Shown piece after piece: positions 11,359 through 22,393 of a stretch of 64,000 nucleotides of DNA. A program made the translations under genes and the position numbers. A model generated the notes under the pieces. It was not told the origin of the DNA. It saw nothing but the letters and a program-made list of their open reading frames with translations, and searched no databases. Each line of letters starts with the position of its first letter. Within the stretch, counting starts at the first letter, position 1. This DNA is from Thermaerobacillus caldiproteolyticus (GTDB lineage: Bacteria; Bacillota; Bacilli; Bacillales; Anoxybacillaceae): contig NZ_JACDUT010000003.1 in the NCBI RefSeq assembly GCF_013761245.1, positions 1-64,000 on the forward strand, given 5' to 3'.

Positions 11359-12129
11359 ATGGTGAAAAGGCGAATTTGGTTAATGATCGCGCTAGTTGCC
11401 TTGCTAGCACTTATATCAGGATGTTCGCAAGTTAATCAGCCAATTACGCCGGAGAGCAAGGGATTTTGGAATCACTATATCGTTTATCCGCTCTCATGGC
11501 TTATCACGTACGTGGCAAAACTGTTCGATTCTAATTATGGATTATCTATTATCATTGTAACGATTTTGATTCGTTTACTCATTTTACCATTGATGATTCA
11601 GCAGACGAGAAATGCGAAAGCGATGCAGGCATTGCAGCCGGAATTGCAAAAGTTAAGGGAAAAGTACAGCTCGAAAGATATGCAAACACAACAAAAATTA
11701 CAGCAAGAGACGATGTTGTTGTTTCAGAAGCATGGTGTAAATCCATTAGCTGGCTGCTTCCCGATTTTAATCCAAACCCCGATTTTAATTGGTTTTTACC
11801 ATGCCATTATGCGAACAAGAGAAATTGCGAACCATAATTTTTTATGGTTTGACCTAGGGGACAAAGACCCGTATTTTATCTTGCCAGTCGTAGCTGGGGT
11901 TGCTACATTTATTCAACAAAAAATGATGATGGCAGGAACGGAACAACAAAATCCACAAATGGCGATGATGCTTTGGATGATGCCAATCATGATTATCATT
12001 GTTGGAATTAATTTTCCTGCCGCTTTATCGCTTTATTGGGTAGTCGGAAATATTTTCTCGATCGTTCAGACATATTTTATTAAAGGTCCTGATTTAAAGT
12101 CTACTCATTCAGGAGGAAAGAAAAAGTGA
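11359..12129 (+). CDS. yidC: Membrane protein insertase YidC/SpoIIIJ
   Basis: A 256-residue lipoprotein insertase of the YidC/Oxa1 family (SpoIIIJ in Bacillus) that inserts membrane proteins and is required in sporulation. The signal peptide ends in a lipobox (LALISGC), and about five membrane segments follow. The conserved hydrophilic-groove Arg is in [14 protein letters not shown], and [16 protein letters not shown]-like text follows the charged hairpin. The start follows AGGAGGAAAAA. It overlaps jag by four bases, a translational coupling kept in Bacillales. Confidence 0.96.
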   Translation: MVKRRIWLMIALVALLALISGCSQVNQPITPESKGFWNHYIVYPLSWLITYVAKLFDSNYGLSIIIVTILIRLLILPLMIQQTRNAKAMQALQPELQKLREKYSSKDMQTQQKLQQETMLLFQKHGVNPLAGCFPILIQTPILIGFYHAIMRTREIANHNFLWFDLGDKDPYFILPVVAGVATFIQQKMMMAGTEQQNPQMAMMLWMMPIMIIIVGINFPAALSLYWVVGNIFSIVQTYFIKGPDLKSTHSGGKKK

Positions 12130-12743
12130 AAGAAGTAACCGCGACCGCTGCCACTGTTGACGAGGCCGTTCAGTTAGCGTTAAATCAGTTAGGGATTTCG
12201 AAAGATCGCGCAGAAGTGACCGTGCTAGATGAGGGGAAAAAAGGCTTTTTAGGACTGTTTAATAAGCCGGCTGTTGTGAAGGTAAAGGTTTTGGTAAATC
12301 CGATTGAAGAGGCAGAAACATTTTTGAAAAATATTATTCAAAAAATGGGTGTTGAAGCGTCAGTAGAGAGAATAGAAAGCGAAAAAGAGATTCGATTGAT
12401 AATATCTGGAGAAAAGATAGGTTTGTTGATTGGAAAGCATGGTCAAACCTTAAATTCTTTACAGTTATTAACTCAGCTTGTTGTCAATCGTTATGCCGAA
12501 CATTATGTTCCTATTATTGTTGATGCCGAAAATTATCGGGAAAGACGAAAGGAAGCGCTCGTTCAACTGGCGCATAAGTTAGCGGAAAAAGCGATAAAAA
12601 CAGGACAAGAAGTGAAACTAGAGCCGCTTCCAGCTTATGAACGAAAAATTATTCACGCAGTGCTTTCCGATAATAGAAAAGTGACAACGTTTTCTGTCGG
12701 AACAGAACCACATCGATATATAGTTGTAGCTCCCGTGAAATGA
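12126..12743 (+). CDS. jag: RNA-binding protein Jag/KhpB
   Basis: A 205-residue protein with an N-terminal Jag domain ([22 protein letters not shown]), a central KH-like domain with [14 protein letters not shown], and a C-terminal R3H domain ([21 protein letters not shown]). It binds RNA and with KhpA is linked to cell-wall synthesis and division in Firmicutes. The GTG start overlaps the yidC stop as GTGA. Confidence 0.95.
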   Translation: MKEVTATAATVDEAVQLALNQLGISKDRAEVTVLDEGKKGFLGLFNKPAVVKVKVLVNPIEEAETFLKNIIQKMGVEASVERIESEKEIRLIISGEKIGLLIGKHGQTLNSLQLLTQLVVNRYAEHYVPIIVDAENYRERRKEALVQLAHKLAEKAIKTGQEVKLEPLPAYERKIIHAVLSDNRKVTTFSVGTEPHRYIVVAPVK

Positions 12744-12796
12744 CGCTTACGGCTTTCGATATATGGCTGTGCTATATTAAGATGTGAAAAGAAAAA

Positions 12797-12833
12797 GGGG
12801 CTATCTCATAGCACATGGGACGGCCTCTTTTTT
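12797..12833 (+). terminator. Rho-independent terminator after jag
   Basis: The hairpin GGGGCT...GGCCTC, extended by TCTCAT/ATGGGA around an AGCAC loop, is followed by TTTTTT. It contains G-U pairs and a small internal bulge but is placed correctly about 55 bases after jag. Confidence 0.7.
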
Positions 12834-12980
12834 CTGTTCGTTTATGAAGACGATGCGGCTTCTAACATTTTGGTTAATATTATAATAGAAAAACAAGACA
12901 AAAATGGAAAATCAATTCTTTCGAAGAAATGAAATGTAATCGGCGTTACTAGGTTGTAGATAAATCGTTGCTTTATGTTG

Positions 12981-13036
12981 TTATTCACATGTGGATAAGT
13001 TAAAATTGAAATGATTACTTAGAAAGTTGTGGATAG
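12981..13036. promoter_or_regulatory. DnaA-box cluster upstream of mnmE
   Basis: A perfect TTATTCACA (12981-12989, plus) abuts a perfect TGTGGATAA (12990-12998, minus), with TGTGGATAG at 13028-13036 (one mismatch). B. subtilis has a DnaA-box cluster in the same jag-mnmE (thdF) gap that titrates DnaA. The rest of the gap, 12834-12980, shows nothing I recognise. Confidence 0.8.
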
Positions 13037-13109
13037 GTTTGTTATTGACGCATATTCTTTTGTTTACAATATAGATATCACGTTTTGGCTAAAGAGAGGT
13101 GAGAAAAAG

Positions 13110-14495
13110 ATGGAGTTTGATACGATTGCGGCAATTTCTACACCTATGGGAGAGGGAGCGATCGCGATCGTTCGGTTAAGTGGAGAGGAAGCAATCTCCA
13201 TTGCTGATCGGATTTTTAAAGGAGTGGGTGGAAAGAAACTCAAAGATGTCCCATCCCATACAATTCATTATGGACATATTATTGACCCTGCGAATGGTCA
13301 GACGGTCGAAGAAGTAATGGTAACGGTGATGCGTGCGCCAAAAACGTTTACGAGAGAAGACGTTGTAGAAATTAATTGCCACGGTGGATTGGTGTCTGTC
13401 AATCGCGTTTTGCAGCTTACCCTTACCAACGGAGCGCGGTTGGCCGAGCCAGGAGAATTTACAAAGCGCGCGTTTTTAAACGGGCGAATCGATTTGTCCC
13501 AAGCAGAAGCGGTCATTGATTTAATTCGTGCCAAAACGGATCGGGCAATGAATGTGGCGTTACAGCAAATGGAAGGACGACTATCAAAAATGATTCGCGA
13601 ACTGCGGCAGACGATTTTAGAAACGCTTGCTCATGTAGAAGTCAACATTGATTATCCGGAGTACGATGATGTTGAAGAGATGACACATCAACTTCTCATG
13701 GAAAAAGCACAATATGTTCGCGGACAAATTGAGCGTCTATTGCAGACCGCACAACAAGGGAAAATTTTACGCGAAGGGCTAGCGACGGTTATTATTGGTC
13801 GTCCCAATGTTGGAAAGTCGTCGCTTTTAAATAGTCTTGTTCATGAAAATAAAGCGATTGTTACCGATATTCCGGGAACAACGAGGGACGTGATCGAAGA
13901 ATATGTGAACGTCCGCGGTGTTCCGTTAAAATTAATTGATACAGCGGGTATTCGGGAAACGGAGGATATTGTCGAACGTATCGGTGTTGAACGTTCGCGC
14001 CAAGTATTAAAAGAGGCAGATTTAATTTTACTCGTTTTAAATTTCAACGAAGAGTTGACAAAAGAGGATGAACAGCTTTTTGAAATCGTAAAGGATATGG
14101 ATGTCATTGTCATTGTCAATAAAACTGATTTGCCGCAAAAAATCAATATGGAACGTGTCAAGGAGCTAGCGAATGGACGCCCGATTGTTACGACATCTCT
14201 GCTAAAAGAAAAAGGTATTGAAGATTTAGAAGAGGCGATTGCCGCATTATTTTTCACTGGGAGAGTAGAAGCGAATGATTTAACATACGTTTCGAATTCT
14301 CGCCATATTGCTTTGCTGCATCAAGCGAAAAAGGCGATCGAAGATGCAATTTCGGGGATTGAAGCAGGGGTGCCGATAGATCTTGTGCAAATTGATTTAA
14401 CAAGAGCATGGGAATTGCTAGGGGAAATTATCGGTGATACTGTCCACGAAAGCTTAATTGATCAGCTGTTTTCACAATTTTGTTTAGGAAAATAA
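13110..14495 (+). CDS. mnmE: tRNA modification GTPase MnmE
   Basis: A 461-residue GTPase that with MnmG makes the cmnm5U modification at U34 of certain tRNAs. The N-terminal tetrahydrofolate-binding domain has [20 protein letters not shown] helical domain is interrupted by the G domain with GRPNVGKSS (G1), DIPGTTRD (G2), DTAG (G3) and NKTD (G4). The C-terminal motif is FCLGK, the cysteine-containing end typical of the family. The ATG at 13110 follows AGAGAGGTG; upstream in-frame sequence runs into the DnaA boxes. It is 26 bases upstream of mnmG. Confidence 0.97.
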   Translation: MEFDTIAAISTPMGEGAIAIVRLSGEEAISIADRIFKGVGGKKLKDVPSHTIHYGHIIDPANGQTVEEVMVTVMRAPKTFTREDVVEINCHGGLVSVNRVLQLTLTNGARLAEPGEFTKRAFLNGRIDLSQAEAVIDLIRAKTDRAMNVALQQMEGRLSKMIRELRQTILETLAHVEVNIDYPEYDDVEEMTHQLLMEKAQYVRGQIERLLQTAQQGKILREGLATVIIGRPNVGKSSLLNSLVHENKAIVTDIPGTTRDVIEEYVNVRGVPLKLIDTAGIRETEDIVERIGVERSRQVLKEADLILLVLNFNEELTKEDEQLFEIVKDMDVIVIVNKTDLPQKINMERVKELANGRPIVTTSLLKEKGIEDLEEAIAALFFTGRVEANDLTYVSNSRHIALLHQAKKAIEDAISGIEAGVPIDLVQIDLTRAWELLGEIIGDTVHESLIDQLFSQFCLGK

Positions 14496-14521
14496 GCGGT
14501 TAGAAAAGGAGGATCGTTTCA

Positions 14522-16411
14522 ATGGAATATCATGGTGGTTCCTATGATGTGATTGTCGTTGGCGCTGGTCATGCCGGATGTGAAGCAGGATTAGCGGCAG
14601 CACGTATCGGAGCAAAAACATTAATGATTACTTTAAATCTTGATATGATTGCATTTATGCCTTGCAACCCGTCCATCGGTGGTCCGGCAAAGGGGATTGT
14701 CGTCCGGGAAATTGATGCGTTAGGTGGCGAAATGGCCAAAAATATTGATAAAACTTACATTCAAATGAGAATGCTCAACACGGGAAAAGGGCCAGCTGTA
14801 AGGGCGCTGCGGGCTCAAGCGGATAAATTTTTGTATCAGCATGAAATGAAAAAGACGCTCGAAAATCAAGAAAACCTTACATTACTCCAAGGGAAAGTGG
14901 AGCGCTTAATTGTCGAAGATGGCGTATGCAAAGGCGTTATCACTCATACAGGAGCTCATTATTATGCGAAAACAGTCGTCATTACGACAGGTACGTTTTT
15001 ACGCGGTGAAATTATTATTGGAGACATTAAATATTCAAGCGGTCCGAACAATCAACAGCCGTCTATTAAGTTATCGGAGCATTTAGAAGAACTTGGATTT
15101 GAACTAGTCCGTTTCAAAACAGGAACACCGCCTCGTGTCAATAGTCATTCCATTGACTACAGCAAAACAGAAATTCAACCGGGGGATGATGTTCCACGGG
15201 CGTTCTCGTATGAAACGACCGAATATATTACGGACCAGCTTCCATGCTGGCTTACGTATACGACTGAAGAAACACATCGCATTATTGATGAGAATTTGCA
15301 CTTATCACCTATGTATTCGGGAATGATTAAAGGTACGGGGCCGCGTTATTGCCCATCTATTGAAGACAAAATCGTTCGTTTTCATGATAAACCGCGTCAT
15401 CAAATCTTTTTAGAGCCGGAAGGTCGAAATACGGAAGAAGTGTATGTACAAGGATTATCAACGAGCTTGCCGGAACATATTCAGCGACAAATATTGGCGA
15501 CGATTCCGGGACTTGAAAAAGCTCAACTAATGAGAGCAGGATATGCGATTGAGTATGATGCAATCGTTCCAACCCAACTATGGCCAACTCTCGAAACAAA
15601 ACTTGTCAAAAACTTATATACAGCCGGACAAATTAACGGCACTTCCGGTTATGAAGAGGCGGCAGGACAAGGAATTATCGCCGGTATTAACGCAGCAAGA
15701 AAAGCATTAGGAAAAGACGAACTCATTTTAAGTCGCTCCGATGCTTATATCGGTGTGTTGATCGATGATCTTGTTACGAAAGGAACGAATGAACCATACC
15801 GATTGTTAACGTCCCGCGCCGAATATCGTCTGTTGCTTCGACATGACAATGCCGATTTACGTCTTACAGAAATCGGATACAAAATCGGTCTCATTTCCGA
15901 AGAGCGCTATCAAAAATTTTTGGCGAAAAAAGCAGCCATTGAAAAAGAGAAAAAGCGTCTTGCTGCGCATATTATTAAACCGACTGCTGAAGTGCAAGAA
16001 GTCATTCGCAACGCTGGGGGAAGCGAGTTAAAAGATGGAATTCGTGCTGCTGATTTATTAAAACGCCCAGAGATGACGTATGAACATATTCGAATGCTTG
16101 CACCAGCTGACGAAGAAATTCCAGCCGAAGTTGTAGAGCAAGTTGAAATTCAAATTAAGTATGAAGGATATATTGAAAAATCGCTACAACAAGTCGAGCG
16201 ATTAAAGAAAATGGAAAACAAAAAAATTCCAGAAGATATTGATTACGACGCAATTCATGGTCTTGCGACAGAGGCTCGCCAAAAATTAAAGCAAGTGCGT
16301 CCGCTGTCGGTAGCCCAAGCTTCGCGCATTTCTGGAGTAAATCCTGCCGATATTTCGATATTATTAGTGTATTTAGAACAAGGAAGAATTGCGCGAGTGT
16401 CGAATGAATAA
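14522..16411 (+). CDS. mnmG: tRNA modification enzyme MnmG (GidA)
   Basis: A 629-residue FAD- and NADH-dependent partner of MnmE in tRNA wobble uridine modification. The N-terminal Rossmann motif is [21 protein letters not shown]. The signature [15 protein letters not shown] and the family block [20 protein letters not shown] are intact, and the C-terminal helical region that contacts MnmE is complete. An AAAGGAGG ribosome site lies just upstream. It is part of the mnmE-mnmG-rsmG-noc run. Confidence 0.97.
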   Translation: MEYHGGSYDVIVVGAGHAGCEAGLAAARIGAKTLMITLNLDMIAFMPCNPSIGGPAKGIVVREIDALGGEMAKNIDKTYIQMRMLNTGKGPAVRALRAQADKFLYQHEMKKTLENQENLTLLQGKVERLIVEDGVCKGVITHTGAHYYAKTVVITTGTFLRGEIIIGDIKYSSGPNNQQPSIKLSEHLEELGFELVRFKTGTPPRVNSHSIDYSKTEIQPGDDVPRAFSYETTEYITDQLPCWLTYTTEETHRIIDENLHLSPMYSGMIKGTGPRYCPSIEDKIVRFHDKPRHQIFLEPEGRNTEEVYVQGLSTSLPEHIQRQILATIPGLEKAQLMRAGYAIEYDAIVPTQLWPTLETKLVKNLYTAGQINGTSGYEEAAGQGIIAGINAARKALGKDELILSRSDAYIGVLIDDLVTKGTNEPYRLLTSRAEYRLLLRHDNADLRLTEIGYKIGLISEERYQKFLAKKAAIEKEKKRLAAHIIKPTAEVQEVIRNAGGSELKDGIRAADLLKRPEMTYEHIRMLAPADEEIPAEVVEQVEIQIKYEGYIEKSLQQVERLKKMENKKIPEDIDYDAIHGLATEARQKLKQVRPLSVAQASRISGVNPADISILLVYLEQGRIARVSNE

Positions 16412-16437
16412 TAAATATATAGTGAAAGGATTGGCGT

Positions 16438-17154
16438 ATGGATACAAAACAGTTTCAAGCGATGCTTGAGGAGAATGGAATTTCCCTTTCTCCTCGAGCA
16501 TTACAGCAATTTGAGCAGTATTATGAGCTATTGATAGAATGGAACAAAAAAATGAATTTAACGGCGATTACGGACAAGCCTAGCGTCTATTTAAAACACT
16601 TCTTTGACTCTCTTTCTCCGGCATTTTACTATGATTTTTCTCAGGTGACGTCGATTTGTGATGTTGGAGCAGGGGCTGGCTTTCCAAGCGTTCCATTAAA
16701 AATTTGCTTTCCACATTTGAAGCTATCAATTGTCGATTCTTTGCAAAAGCGCATCACATTTTTACATCATTTAGCGGCTGAACTTGGGTTAGAAGACGTA
16801 GCGTTTTATCATGATCGTGCGGAAACGTTCGGAAGAAAAGAGGGAATCCGCGAATCGTTCGATGTCGTGATCGCTCGTGCGGTTGCACGAATGTCGGTGC
16901 TGAGCGAGCTTTGTCTTCCATTAGTAAAGTTAGATGGGACGTTTATTGCAATGAAAGCAGCAGCCGCTCAAGAAGAATTAGAACAGGGCAAAACAGCTAT
17001 TCAAGTACTAGGTGGGGAAATTACTGCAATTGAGCAGTTTGCGTTGCCGATTGAGCAAAGTGAGCGTACGATTATCTTTATTAACAAAAAGCGAAAAACA
17101 CCAAACAAATATCCTCGGAAACCGGGAATACCAAACAAGCTTCCGATTGAATAG
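16438..17154 (+). CDS. rsmG: 16S rRNA (guanine527-N7)-methyltransferase RsmG
   Basis: A 238-residue SAM-dependent methyltransferase that modifies G527 of 16S rRNA; its loss gives low-level streptomycin resistance in related bacteria. The SAM motif is [17 protein letters not shown], followed by [16 protein letters not shown] and [11 protein letters not shown]. It lies 26 bases after mnmG. The basic C-terminal tail ([14 protein letters not shown]) matches Bacillus homologues. Confidence 0.96.
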   Translation: MDTKQFQAMLEENGISLSPRALQQFEQYYELLIEWNKKMNLTAITDKPSVYLKHFFDSLSPAFYYDFSQVTSICDVGAGAGFPSVPLKICFPHLKLSIVDSLQKRITFLHHLAAELGLEDVAFYHDRAETFGRKEGIRESFDVVIARAVARMSVLSELCLPLVKLDGTFIAMKAAAAQEELEQGKTAIQVLGGEITAIEQFALPIEQSERTIIFINKKRKTPNKYPRKPGIPNKLPIE

Positions 17155-17199
17155 TTTTCTTACAATTTAGGGGAGAGTTTTTAAAGGTGGTGTAGGGGA

Positions 17200-18045
17200 A
17201 TGAAACATCCTTTCTCGCGCTTCTTTCATTTCGGGGAAAAGGAACAAGAAGAAATCATAGAAAAAACAGAAAGTGAAGAAGTCAAAAAAATTCCGGTATC
17301 ACAAATTGTGCCTAATCGTTTTCAGCCGCGCACGATTTTTGACGAAGAAAAAATTGAAGAACTTGCTTTAACGATTCGCACACATGGCATTATTCAGCCA
17401 ATTGTTGTTCGTGAATGCGAGGATGGGAAGTTCGAAATCATCGCAGGAGAGCGGCGTTGGCGCGCTGTCCAAAAACTTGGGTGGACAGAAATTCCAGCTA
17501 TCATCAAAAACTTAAATGATAAAGAAACCGCTTCTGTTGCTTTAATTGAAAACTTACAACGCGAAGAGTTAACGCCGATTGAAGAAGCTATGGCGTATGC
17601 GAAATTATTAGAGCTACATAACTTAACGCAAGAAGCTCTAGCTCAGCGTTTAGGAAAAGGGCAATCCACCATTGCGAATAAATTGCGGCTATTAAAGTTG
17701 CCTAAAGAGATTCAAGAAGCATTGTTACAAAGAACCATTACCGAACGCCATGCGCGAGCTTTAATTGTGTTAAAAGATAAAGAAAAGCAATTAAAGCTTT
17801 TAAAAGAAATTATTGAGAAACAATTAAATGTCAAACAAACAGAAGACCGTGTTTTGAAACTGCTCGAAGCTGCCAATCCAAAGCCAAAGCCAAAACGGAA
17901 AGCATTTAGCAAAGATATGAGAATTGCTGTAAACACGATTCGCCAATCGCTGACAATGGTCGCCGATAGTGGAGTGGCGATTGATTCCGAGGAAGAAGAG
18001 TTTGAGGACTATTATCAAATTACCATTCGTATTCCGAAAAAATAA
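17200..18045 (+). CDS. noc: Nucleoid occlusion protein Noc
   Basis: A 281-residue ParB-family protein that binds scattered NBS sites and blocks division over the nucleoid. The N-terminal [11 protein letters not shown] is the amphipathic membrane-targeting helix of Noc. The CTP-binding ParB core shows [11 protein letters not shown] and GERRWRAVQ, followed by the HTH region [20 protein letters not shown]. It sits next to soj-spo0J, from which it arose by duplication. AAAGGTGG lies upstream of the start. Confidence 0.95.
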   Translation: MKHPFSRFFHFGEKEQEEIIEKTESEEVKKIPVSQIVPNRFQPRTIFDEEKIEELALTIRTHGIIQPIVVRECEDGKFEIIAGERRWRAVQKLGWTEIPAIIKNLNDKETASVALIENLQREELTPIEEAMAYAKLLELHNLTQEALAQRLGKGQSTIANKLRLLKLPKEIQEALLQRTITERHARALIVLKDKEKQLKLLKEIIEKQLNVKQTEDRVLKLLEAANPKPKPKRKAFSKDMRIAVNTIRQSLTMVADSGVAIDSEEEEFEDYYQITIRIPKK

Positions 18046-18059
18046 ATAGTTCTGTTTCA

Positions 18060-18090
18060 CCTCATCAAACTTTATTTGATGAGGTTTTTT
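18060..18090 (+). terminator. Rho-independent terminator after noc
   Basis: A perfect 10-bp stem, CCTCATCAAA / TTTGATGAGG, with a 5-base loop is followed by TTTTTT. Confidence 0.92.
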
Positions 18091-18184
18091 CATTGATTTG
18101 AAATTAAAAGCAGAAAACGCGTCCATCTCTTTCGTTTCGTGATAAAATAGAGGATATGAGTAAGAGATAAGGGTAGGTGTCATC

Positions 18185-18946
18185 GTGGGCAAAGTGATTG
18201 CGATTGCAAATCAAAAAGGCGGAGTGGGAAAGACGACAACAGCAGTCAATTTAGCCGCTTGTCTAGCACATATAGGAAAAAAAGTATTGCTTGTTGATAT
18301 TGATCCACAAGGCAATGCGACAAGTGGCATTGGAATTGAAAAAGGGGATGTCGATGAATGTATTTACAATGTTCTTGTTGAAAATATGAAAGCGAAAGAT
18401 GCCATAAGACCGACAAATATTGAAAATTTATATATGATTCCGGCCACCATTCAACTAGCTGGAGCAGAAATTGAGCTTGTGTCTGTCATCTCACGAGAGA
18501 TTCGCTTGAAAAACGCGCTTGATCCTTTGAAAGGGCAGTACGATTTCATCATCATTGATTGTCCTCCTTCACTAGGATTATTGACGCTCAATGCGTTAAC
18601 CGCAGCGGATTCCGTGTTAATTCCTGTACAATGCGAATATTATGCACTTGAAGGATTAAGCCAACTATTAAATACGATTCGCCTTGTACAAAAGCATTTA
18701 AATGGCAATTTAAGACTCGAAGGCGTCGTCTTGACGATGTTAGACGCCCGAACCAATTTAGGTATCCAAGTCATTCAAGAGGTTAAAAAATATTTTCGTG
18801 AAAAAGTGTATGAGACGATCATTCCGAGAAACGTTCGTTTAAGTGAAGCTCCAAGCCATGGAAAACCGATTATTCTTTACGATGTAAAATCGCGAGGAGC
18901 GGAAGTATATTTAGAGTTGGCAAAGGAGGTGCTAGAGCGTGGCTAA
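18185..18946 (+). CDS. soj: Chromosome partitioning ATPase Soj (ParA)
   Basis: A 253-residue deviant-Walker ATPase of the ParA/MinD family. [18 protein letters not shown] is the Walker [13 protein letters not shown] follows, and [17 protein letters not shown] is the Walker B region. Soj binds DNA as an ATP dimer, regulates DnaA and works with Spo0J in origin segregation. The start is GTG with GGTAGGTG upstream. It overlaps spo0J by eight bases, so the pair is one operon. Confidence 0.97.
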   Translation: MGKVIAIANQKGGVGKTTTAVNLAACLAHIGKKVLLVDIDPQGNATSGIGIEKGDVDECIYNVLVENMKAKDAIRPTNIENLYMIPATIQLAGAEIELVSVISREIRLKNALDPLKGQYDFIIIDCPPSLGLLTLNALTAADSVLIPVQCEYYALEGLSQLLNTIRLVQKHLNGNLRLEGVVLTMLDARTNLGIQVIQEVKKYFREKVYETIIPRNVRLSEAPSHGKPIILYDVKSRGAEVYLELAKEVLERG

Positions 18947-19796
18947 AGGTCTTGGAAAAGGGATTAATGCGTTATTTGCCAATTTAGAAGTGAAGGAGGG
19001 GGACTCGATTCAAGAAATCAACATTAAAGAATTACGTCCCAATCCTTATCAACCGCGCAAAACATTTCGGCTGAAAGCGATTGAAGAGTTAAAGCAGTCG
19101 ATTTTACAACATGGGATTTTGCAACCGCTTATTGTACGAAAAAGCATTAAAGGGTATGAAATTGTCGTTGGAGAGCGACGATATCGTGCCGCGAAAGAAG
19201 CGAATTTAAAAACGGTTCCTGTTGTCGTTCGTGACTTAACTGAACAGCAAATGATGGAGTTTGCGCTACTAGAAAATTTACAGCGTGAAGATTTAACCCC
19301 GATTGAAGAAGCAACGGCGTATCAAACATTGATACAGAAGCTCAAACTAACGCAAGAAGAAGTAGCCAACCGCGTTGGAAAAAGCCGTCCTCATATCGCC
19401 AACCATCTCCGGTTACTTTCACTACCAACAGACATTCAGCAGCTCATAACCGATGGCGTTTTATCAATGGGGCATGGACGAGCATTAGTAGGATTAAAGA
19501 ATAAAGATAAAATGAAAGCGATTGTCGATAAAGTCATTCGCGAACAGTTAAATGTTCGCCAGCTTGAAAAGCTCGTTCAAGAAACCAATCAAAATGTTTC
19601 ACGTGAAACATCGAAAAGAAAAAAAGTAGAAAAAAGCGTATTTGTGAAACAAAGCGAATCATTATTAAGAGAAAAACTTGGGACAAATGTAACAATTAAA
19701 CAAAATCGCAAAAAAGGAAAAATTGAAATTGAATTTTTTTCTACTGAAGATTTAGAAAGAATACTAGAGTTATTGAATGTGCAACTTGATGAATAA
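18939..19796 (+). CDS. spo0J: Chromosome partitioning protein Spo0J (ParB)
   Basis: A 285-residue CTPase and parS-binding protein that loads SMC at the origin. The CTP pocket motifs are [10 protein letters not shown] and [13 protein letters not shown], the HTH is [22 protein letters not shown], and a C-terminal dimer domain follows. The start is GTG inside soj. A perfect parS site lies within its own coding sequence at 19595-19610, as in B. subtilis. Confidence 0.97.
   Translation: MAKGLGKGINALFANLEVKEGDSIQEINIKELRPNPYQPRKTFRLKAIEELKQSILQHGILQPLIVRKSIKGYEIVVGERRYRAAKEANLKTVPVVVRDLTEQQMMEFALLENLQREDLTPIEEATAYQTLIQKLKLTQEEVANRVGKSRPHIANHLRLLSLPTDIQQLITDGVLSMGHGRALVGLKNKDKMKAIVDKVIREQLNVRQLEKLVQETNQNVSRETSKRKKVEKSVFVKQSESLLREKLGTNVTIKQNRKKGKIEIEFFSTEDLERILELLNVQLDE
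19595..19610. promoter_or_regulatory. parS: parS centromere site within spo0J
   Basis: TGTTTCACGTGAAACA is a perfect 16-bp palindrome identical to the Bacillus parS consensus, the nucleation site for Spo0J clamp loading. Confidence 0.97.
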
Positions 19797-19802
19797 AGAG
19801 AT

Positions 19803-19830
19803 CCATCTATTTTTGATGGTTTATTTTTTT
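19803..19830 (+). terminator. Probable terminator after spo0J
   Basis: A short stem, CCATC / GATGG, with a 7-base loop is followed by TTTATTTTTTT. The stem is weak, but the T tract and position fit. Confidence 0.55.
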
Positions 19831-19868
19831 ACGTCGTACATACTGATTGTGGTAGGAGGACAATAAAG

Positions 19869-20573
19869 TTGGTACTGCTGGGAACAGTCGTCAATGGGAT
19901 TTGCATTACGTTTGGCTCATTGCTAGGAAAGCTATTTCATCGTATTCCTGAGCAAGTAAAATCGACGGTGATGAGTGGAATTGGCCTGGCGGTGACATTG
20001 CTTGGAATTCAAATGGGATTAAAAGGCGAGCAGTTTTTAATTGTCATTTGTAGTCTTGTTCTTGGTGGAGTGTTAGGTGAAATATGGAGACTTGATGAAA
20101 AATTAAATCGCTTAGGCGATTGGCTGGAGAAAAAAGTAGGGGCGCATCAACAAGGAAATATCGCTAAAGGATTTGTCACCGCCACGCTCTTGTTTGTGAT
20201 CGGGGCGATGGCCATTGTCGGTGCGTTAGATAGCGGTTTGCGCGGTGACCATCGCGTTTTATATACTAAATCGATCATTGACGGCTTCACAAGTATAATT
20301 TTGACGACAACCCTTGGTGTCGGGGTTATTTTTTCTGCCATTCCTGTTATGTTGTATGAAGGAGCGATTGCCTTACTAGCTACGCAGATTGAGCGGTGGG
20401 TTCCAAAAGGATTGCTAGAGTCGTTTATTTCTGAATCCACCGCAACTGGTGGTATTTTAATTATTGCAATTGGGTTAAATATATTAGGCATCACGAGCAT
20501 TCGTGTCGCCAATTTACTTCCTAGTATTCTTGTCACGGCCTTGCTTGTATCGCTTGCGTATTTCTTTTTATAA
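19869..20573 (+). CDS. DUF554 family membrane protein
   Basis: A 234-residue integral membrane protein of the DUF554 (YqgA/YdfK) family; the biochemical role is unknown. Several hydrophobic helices are seen, with the family feature GAMAIVGALDSGLRGDH and a Gly-rich ESTATGGILIIAIGLN. The start codon is TTG at 19869, preceded by GGAGGACAATAAAG. It lies between spo0J and yyaC, and is bounded downstream by a bidirectional hairpin. Confidence 0.88.
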   Translation: MVLLGTVVNGICITFGSLLGKLFHRIPEQVKSTVMSGIGLAVTLLGIQMGLKGEQFLIVICSLVLGGVLGEIWRLDEKLNRLGDWLEKKVGAHQQGNIAKGFVTATLLFVIGAMAIVGALDSGLRGDHRVLYTKSIIDGFTSIILTTTLGVGVIFSAIPVMLYEGAIALLATQIERWVPKGLLESFISESTATGGILIIAIGLNILGITSIRVANLLPSILVTALLVSLAYFFL

Positions 20574-20579
20574 ATAAAC

Positions 20580-20622
20580 AATCCCCTCTTGTTCCAGTAA
20601 CAAAGAGGGGATTGTTGTTTTT
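20580..20622. terminator. Bidirectional terminator between DUF554 gene and yyaC
   Basis: A long stem, AATCCCCTCTT with AAGAGGGGATT (20580-20613), is followed by a T-rich run on the plus strand, with an A-rich stretch before it (T-rich on the minus). It separates convergent genes. Confidence 0.85.
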
Positions 20623-20668
20623 ACGTTGGTAAGTCCTCCGCCTCTAAGCGGAAACAGGGGAAAGTAGG

Positions 20669-21292
20669 TTAAAATCGTGGATAGTAGTCTTGGTTCATCA
20701 TAAAGTGAGATAAATAATCTTTCCGCTTTAGTTGTTTGTCTACTTCATAAATGCCATTGGCAATCGTTCTAGCCATATTCATCACTAAATGAAGACGAGT
20801 ATTTTGCAATACAAAAAACTCCATAAAGCCGCTCACATTCACGACTCCGGTAATATGGAGATCACCCACGGGCGGGAGTTGTTTATTGACCCCGGCTCCC
20901 GGTTTGACGGGTCCTTCTGCAATTGTAATAGCGCCAACACTTTTTAATCGGCCTAAACACGCGTCAACAGCAATGATAAATACGTTCTCATGAATCGAAC
21001 GAATGGCAGAAATTTTTTCCTCTAAGTTCATCGCATGAATAGGCTCTTCCAATGTACCGTACACATGGAAATGAGAAACATTTTTTTCCTTTAACATCGT
21101 GCCAACAAGTGGTCCAAGTGAATCTCCGGTAGAACGATCGGTTCCGATACAGACAATAGCGATCGGCTGGGACAGCGGAGAAGGAAGTAAGGAAATGAGC
21201 TGTATGGCAACTAAAGTAGAGGCGCCTTGTTCATCATGAAAAATTCGTTTATTTCCGTCTTTTGAGTGAAAAGAAATAGACGGTATATTCAT
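20669..21292 (-). CDS. yyaC: YyaC-type spore protein (DUF1256)
   Basis: A 207-residue protein of the YyaC/DUF1256 family, related in fold to the germination protease and found only in spore formers. The conserved blocks are CIGTDRSTGDSLGPLVG and VDACLGRL followed by GPVKPGAGVNKQLPPVGD. The ATG follows AGGAGTG by seven bases. It runs against its neighbours, consistent with separate sporulation control; no sigma-E/G promoter was assigned. The family marks the organism as an endospore former. Confidence 0.92.
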   Translation of the reverse strand: MNIPSISFHSKDGNKRIFHDEQGASTLVAIQLISLLPSPLSQPIAIVCIGTDRSTGDSLGPLVGTMLKEKNVSHFHVYGTLEEPIHAMNLEEKISAIRSIHENVFIIAVDACLGRLKSVGAITIAEGPVKPGAGVNKQLPPVGDLHITGVVNVSGFMEFFVLQNTRLHLVMNMARTIANGIYEVDKQLKRKDYLSHFMMNQDYYPRF

Positions 21293-21468
21293 AAATGTTC
21301 ACTCCTAGCTCCGATTAAGTATTAACAGTATACGGAAAAAAAGCACATTATATACATTTCCTTTCTCGTTTCTTGTTAGAGTTATTACTACAAATCTGTT
21401 GAAAATCTTGATACAATAAATAATTGATTACAGCAGGGGATATACAATCGTAAGAGGTGTCAATCAAA

Positions 21469-22368
21469 GTGAGCAAAATTGAAAAGTTTTATGAGGGAAT
21501 AGCTTCTTTTTTTACCAATGAAGAGTTGTGGACCAATATAGGTATAGGAACTGTAAAAATTATTACCATTATATTGTTATGTTCCATCTTTTCAAAAATT
21601 TTAAAAGTAGCTGTTCATAATATTTTTAAAGTACGACAAAAAGCGCCCATTCGCATTTCAGAACGAAGAGAAGCAACGTTGTTAAGGTTGTTAGACAACG
21701 TCATTACGTATGTGCTGTATTTCATTGCTTTGATTATGGTGCTAGATACGTTCGGCGTTGAAGTAAAAGCAATTCTTGCCGGAGCGGGAATTGTCGGACT
21801 CGCTGTTGGTTTTGGTGCACAAAGTTTGGTAAAGGATGTCATTACAGGGTTTTTTATTATTTTTGAGGACCAATTTTCTGTTGGCGACTATGTCCGAATC
21901 GGCAACTTTGAAGGGTATGTAGAGGCGATTGGATTAAGGGTCACAAAAATTAAAAGTTGGACAGGTGAAGTTCATATTTTGCCAAATGGGAGCATTAACC
22001 AAGTCACCAACTTCTCTCTAAACAATAGCGTTGCTGTTGTGGATGTTAGTATCGCCTACGAAGAAGACATTGAAAAAGCGGAACAGGTCATTCGCGAGCT
22101 ACTTTCCGAGTTGCCGGAGAAGTATGAAGATATGGTAGCTCCTCCTGAACTATTAGGCATTCAAAACTTTGCAAATTCAGAAATTGTTATGCGCGTTACG
22201 TGTGAAACAAGGCCGATGCGTCATTGGTTTGTTGCGCGCGCATTGCGCAAGGAAATTAAACTTCGATTAGATGAACATGGTATTGAAATCCCATTTCCAC
22301 GACTCGTCCTGTATAATCGTCAAGACGAAGGAGAATCGATGCCGAAAAATGCGAAAGAAAATGCCTAA
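21469..22368 (+). CDS. MscS-family mechanosensitive channel
   Basis: A 299-residue small-conductance mechanosensitive channel that releases solutes on hypo-osmotic shock. Three membrane helices are seen (about residues 20-45, 60-85 and 90-115), with the pore-lining Gly/Ala helix AGAGIVGLAVGFGAQSLVKD. A cytoplasmic beta domain follows (FEDQFSVGDYVRIGNFEGYVE). The GTG at 21469 is chosen because AAGAGGTG lies nine bases upstream; the in-frame GTG at 21457 overlaps that motif. It is followed 25 bases later by the yyzM-like gene. Confidence 0.93.
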   Translation: MSKIEKFYEGIASFFTNEELWTNIGIGTVKIITIILLCSIFSKILKVAVHNIFKVRQKAPIRISERREATLLRLLDNVITYVLYFIALIMVLDTFGVEVKAILAGAGIVGLAVGFGAQSLVKDVITGFFIIFEDQFSVGDYVRIGNFEGYVEAIGLRVTKIKSWTGEVHILPNGSINQVTNFSLNNSVAVVDVSIAYEEDIEKAEQVIRELLSELPEKYEDMVAPPELLGIQNFANSEIVMRVTCETRPMRHWFVARALRKEIKLRLDEHGIEIPFPRLVLYNRQDEGESMPKNAKENA

Positions 22369-22393
22369 ATAAAACAGTGATAGGGGTGAGCAA

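Noticed and set aside
12744-13109. tRNA or small RNA gene in the jag-mnmE gap
   Set aside because: No cloverleaf or conserved tRNA boxes could be read; the gap is explained by a terminator and DnaA boxes.
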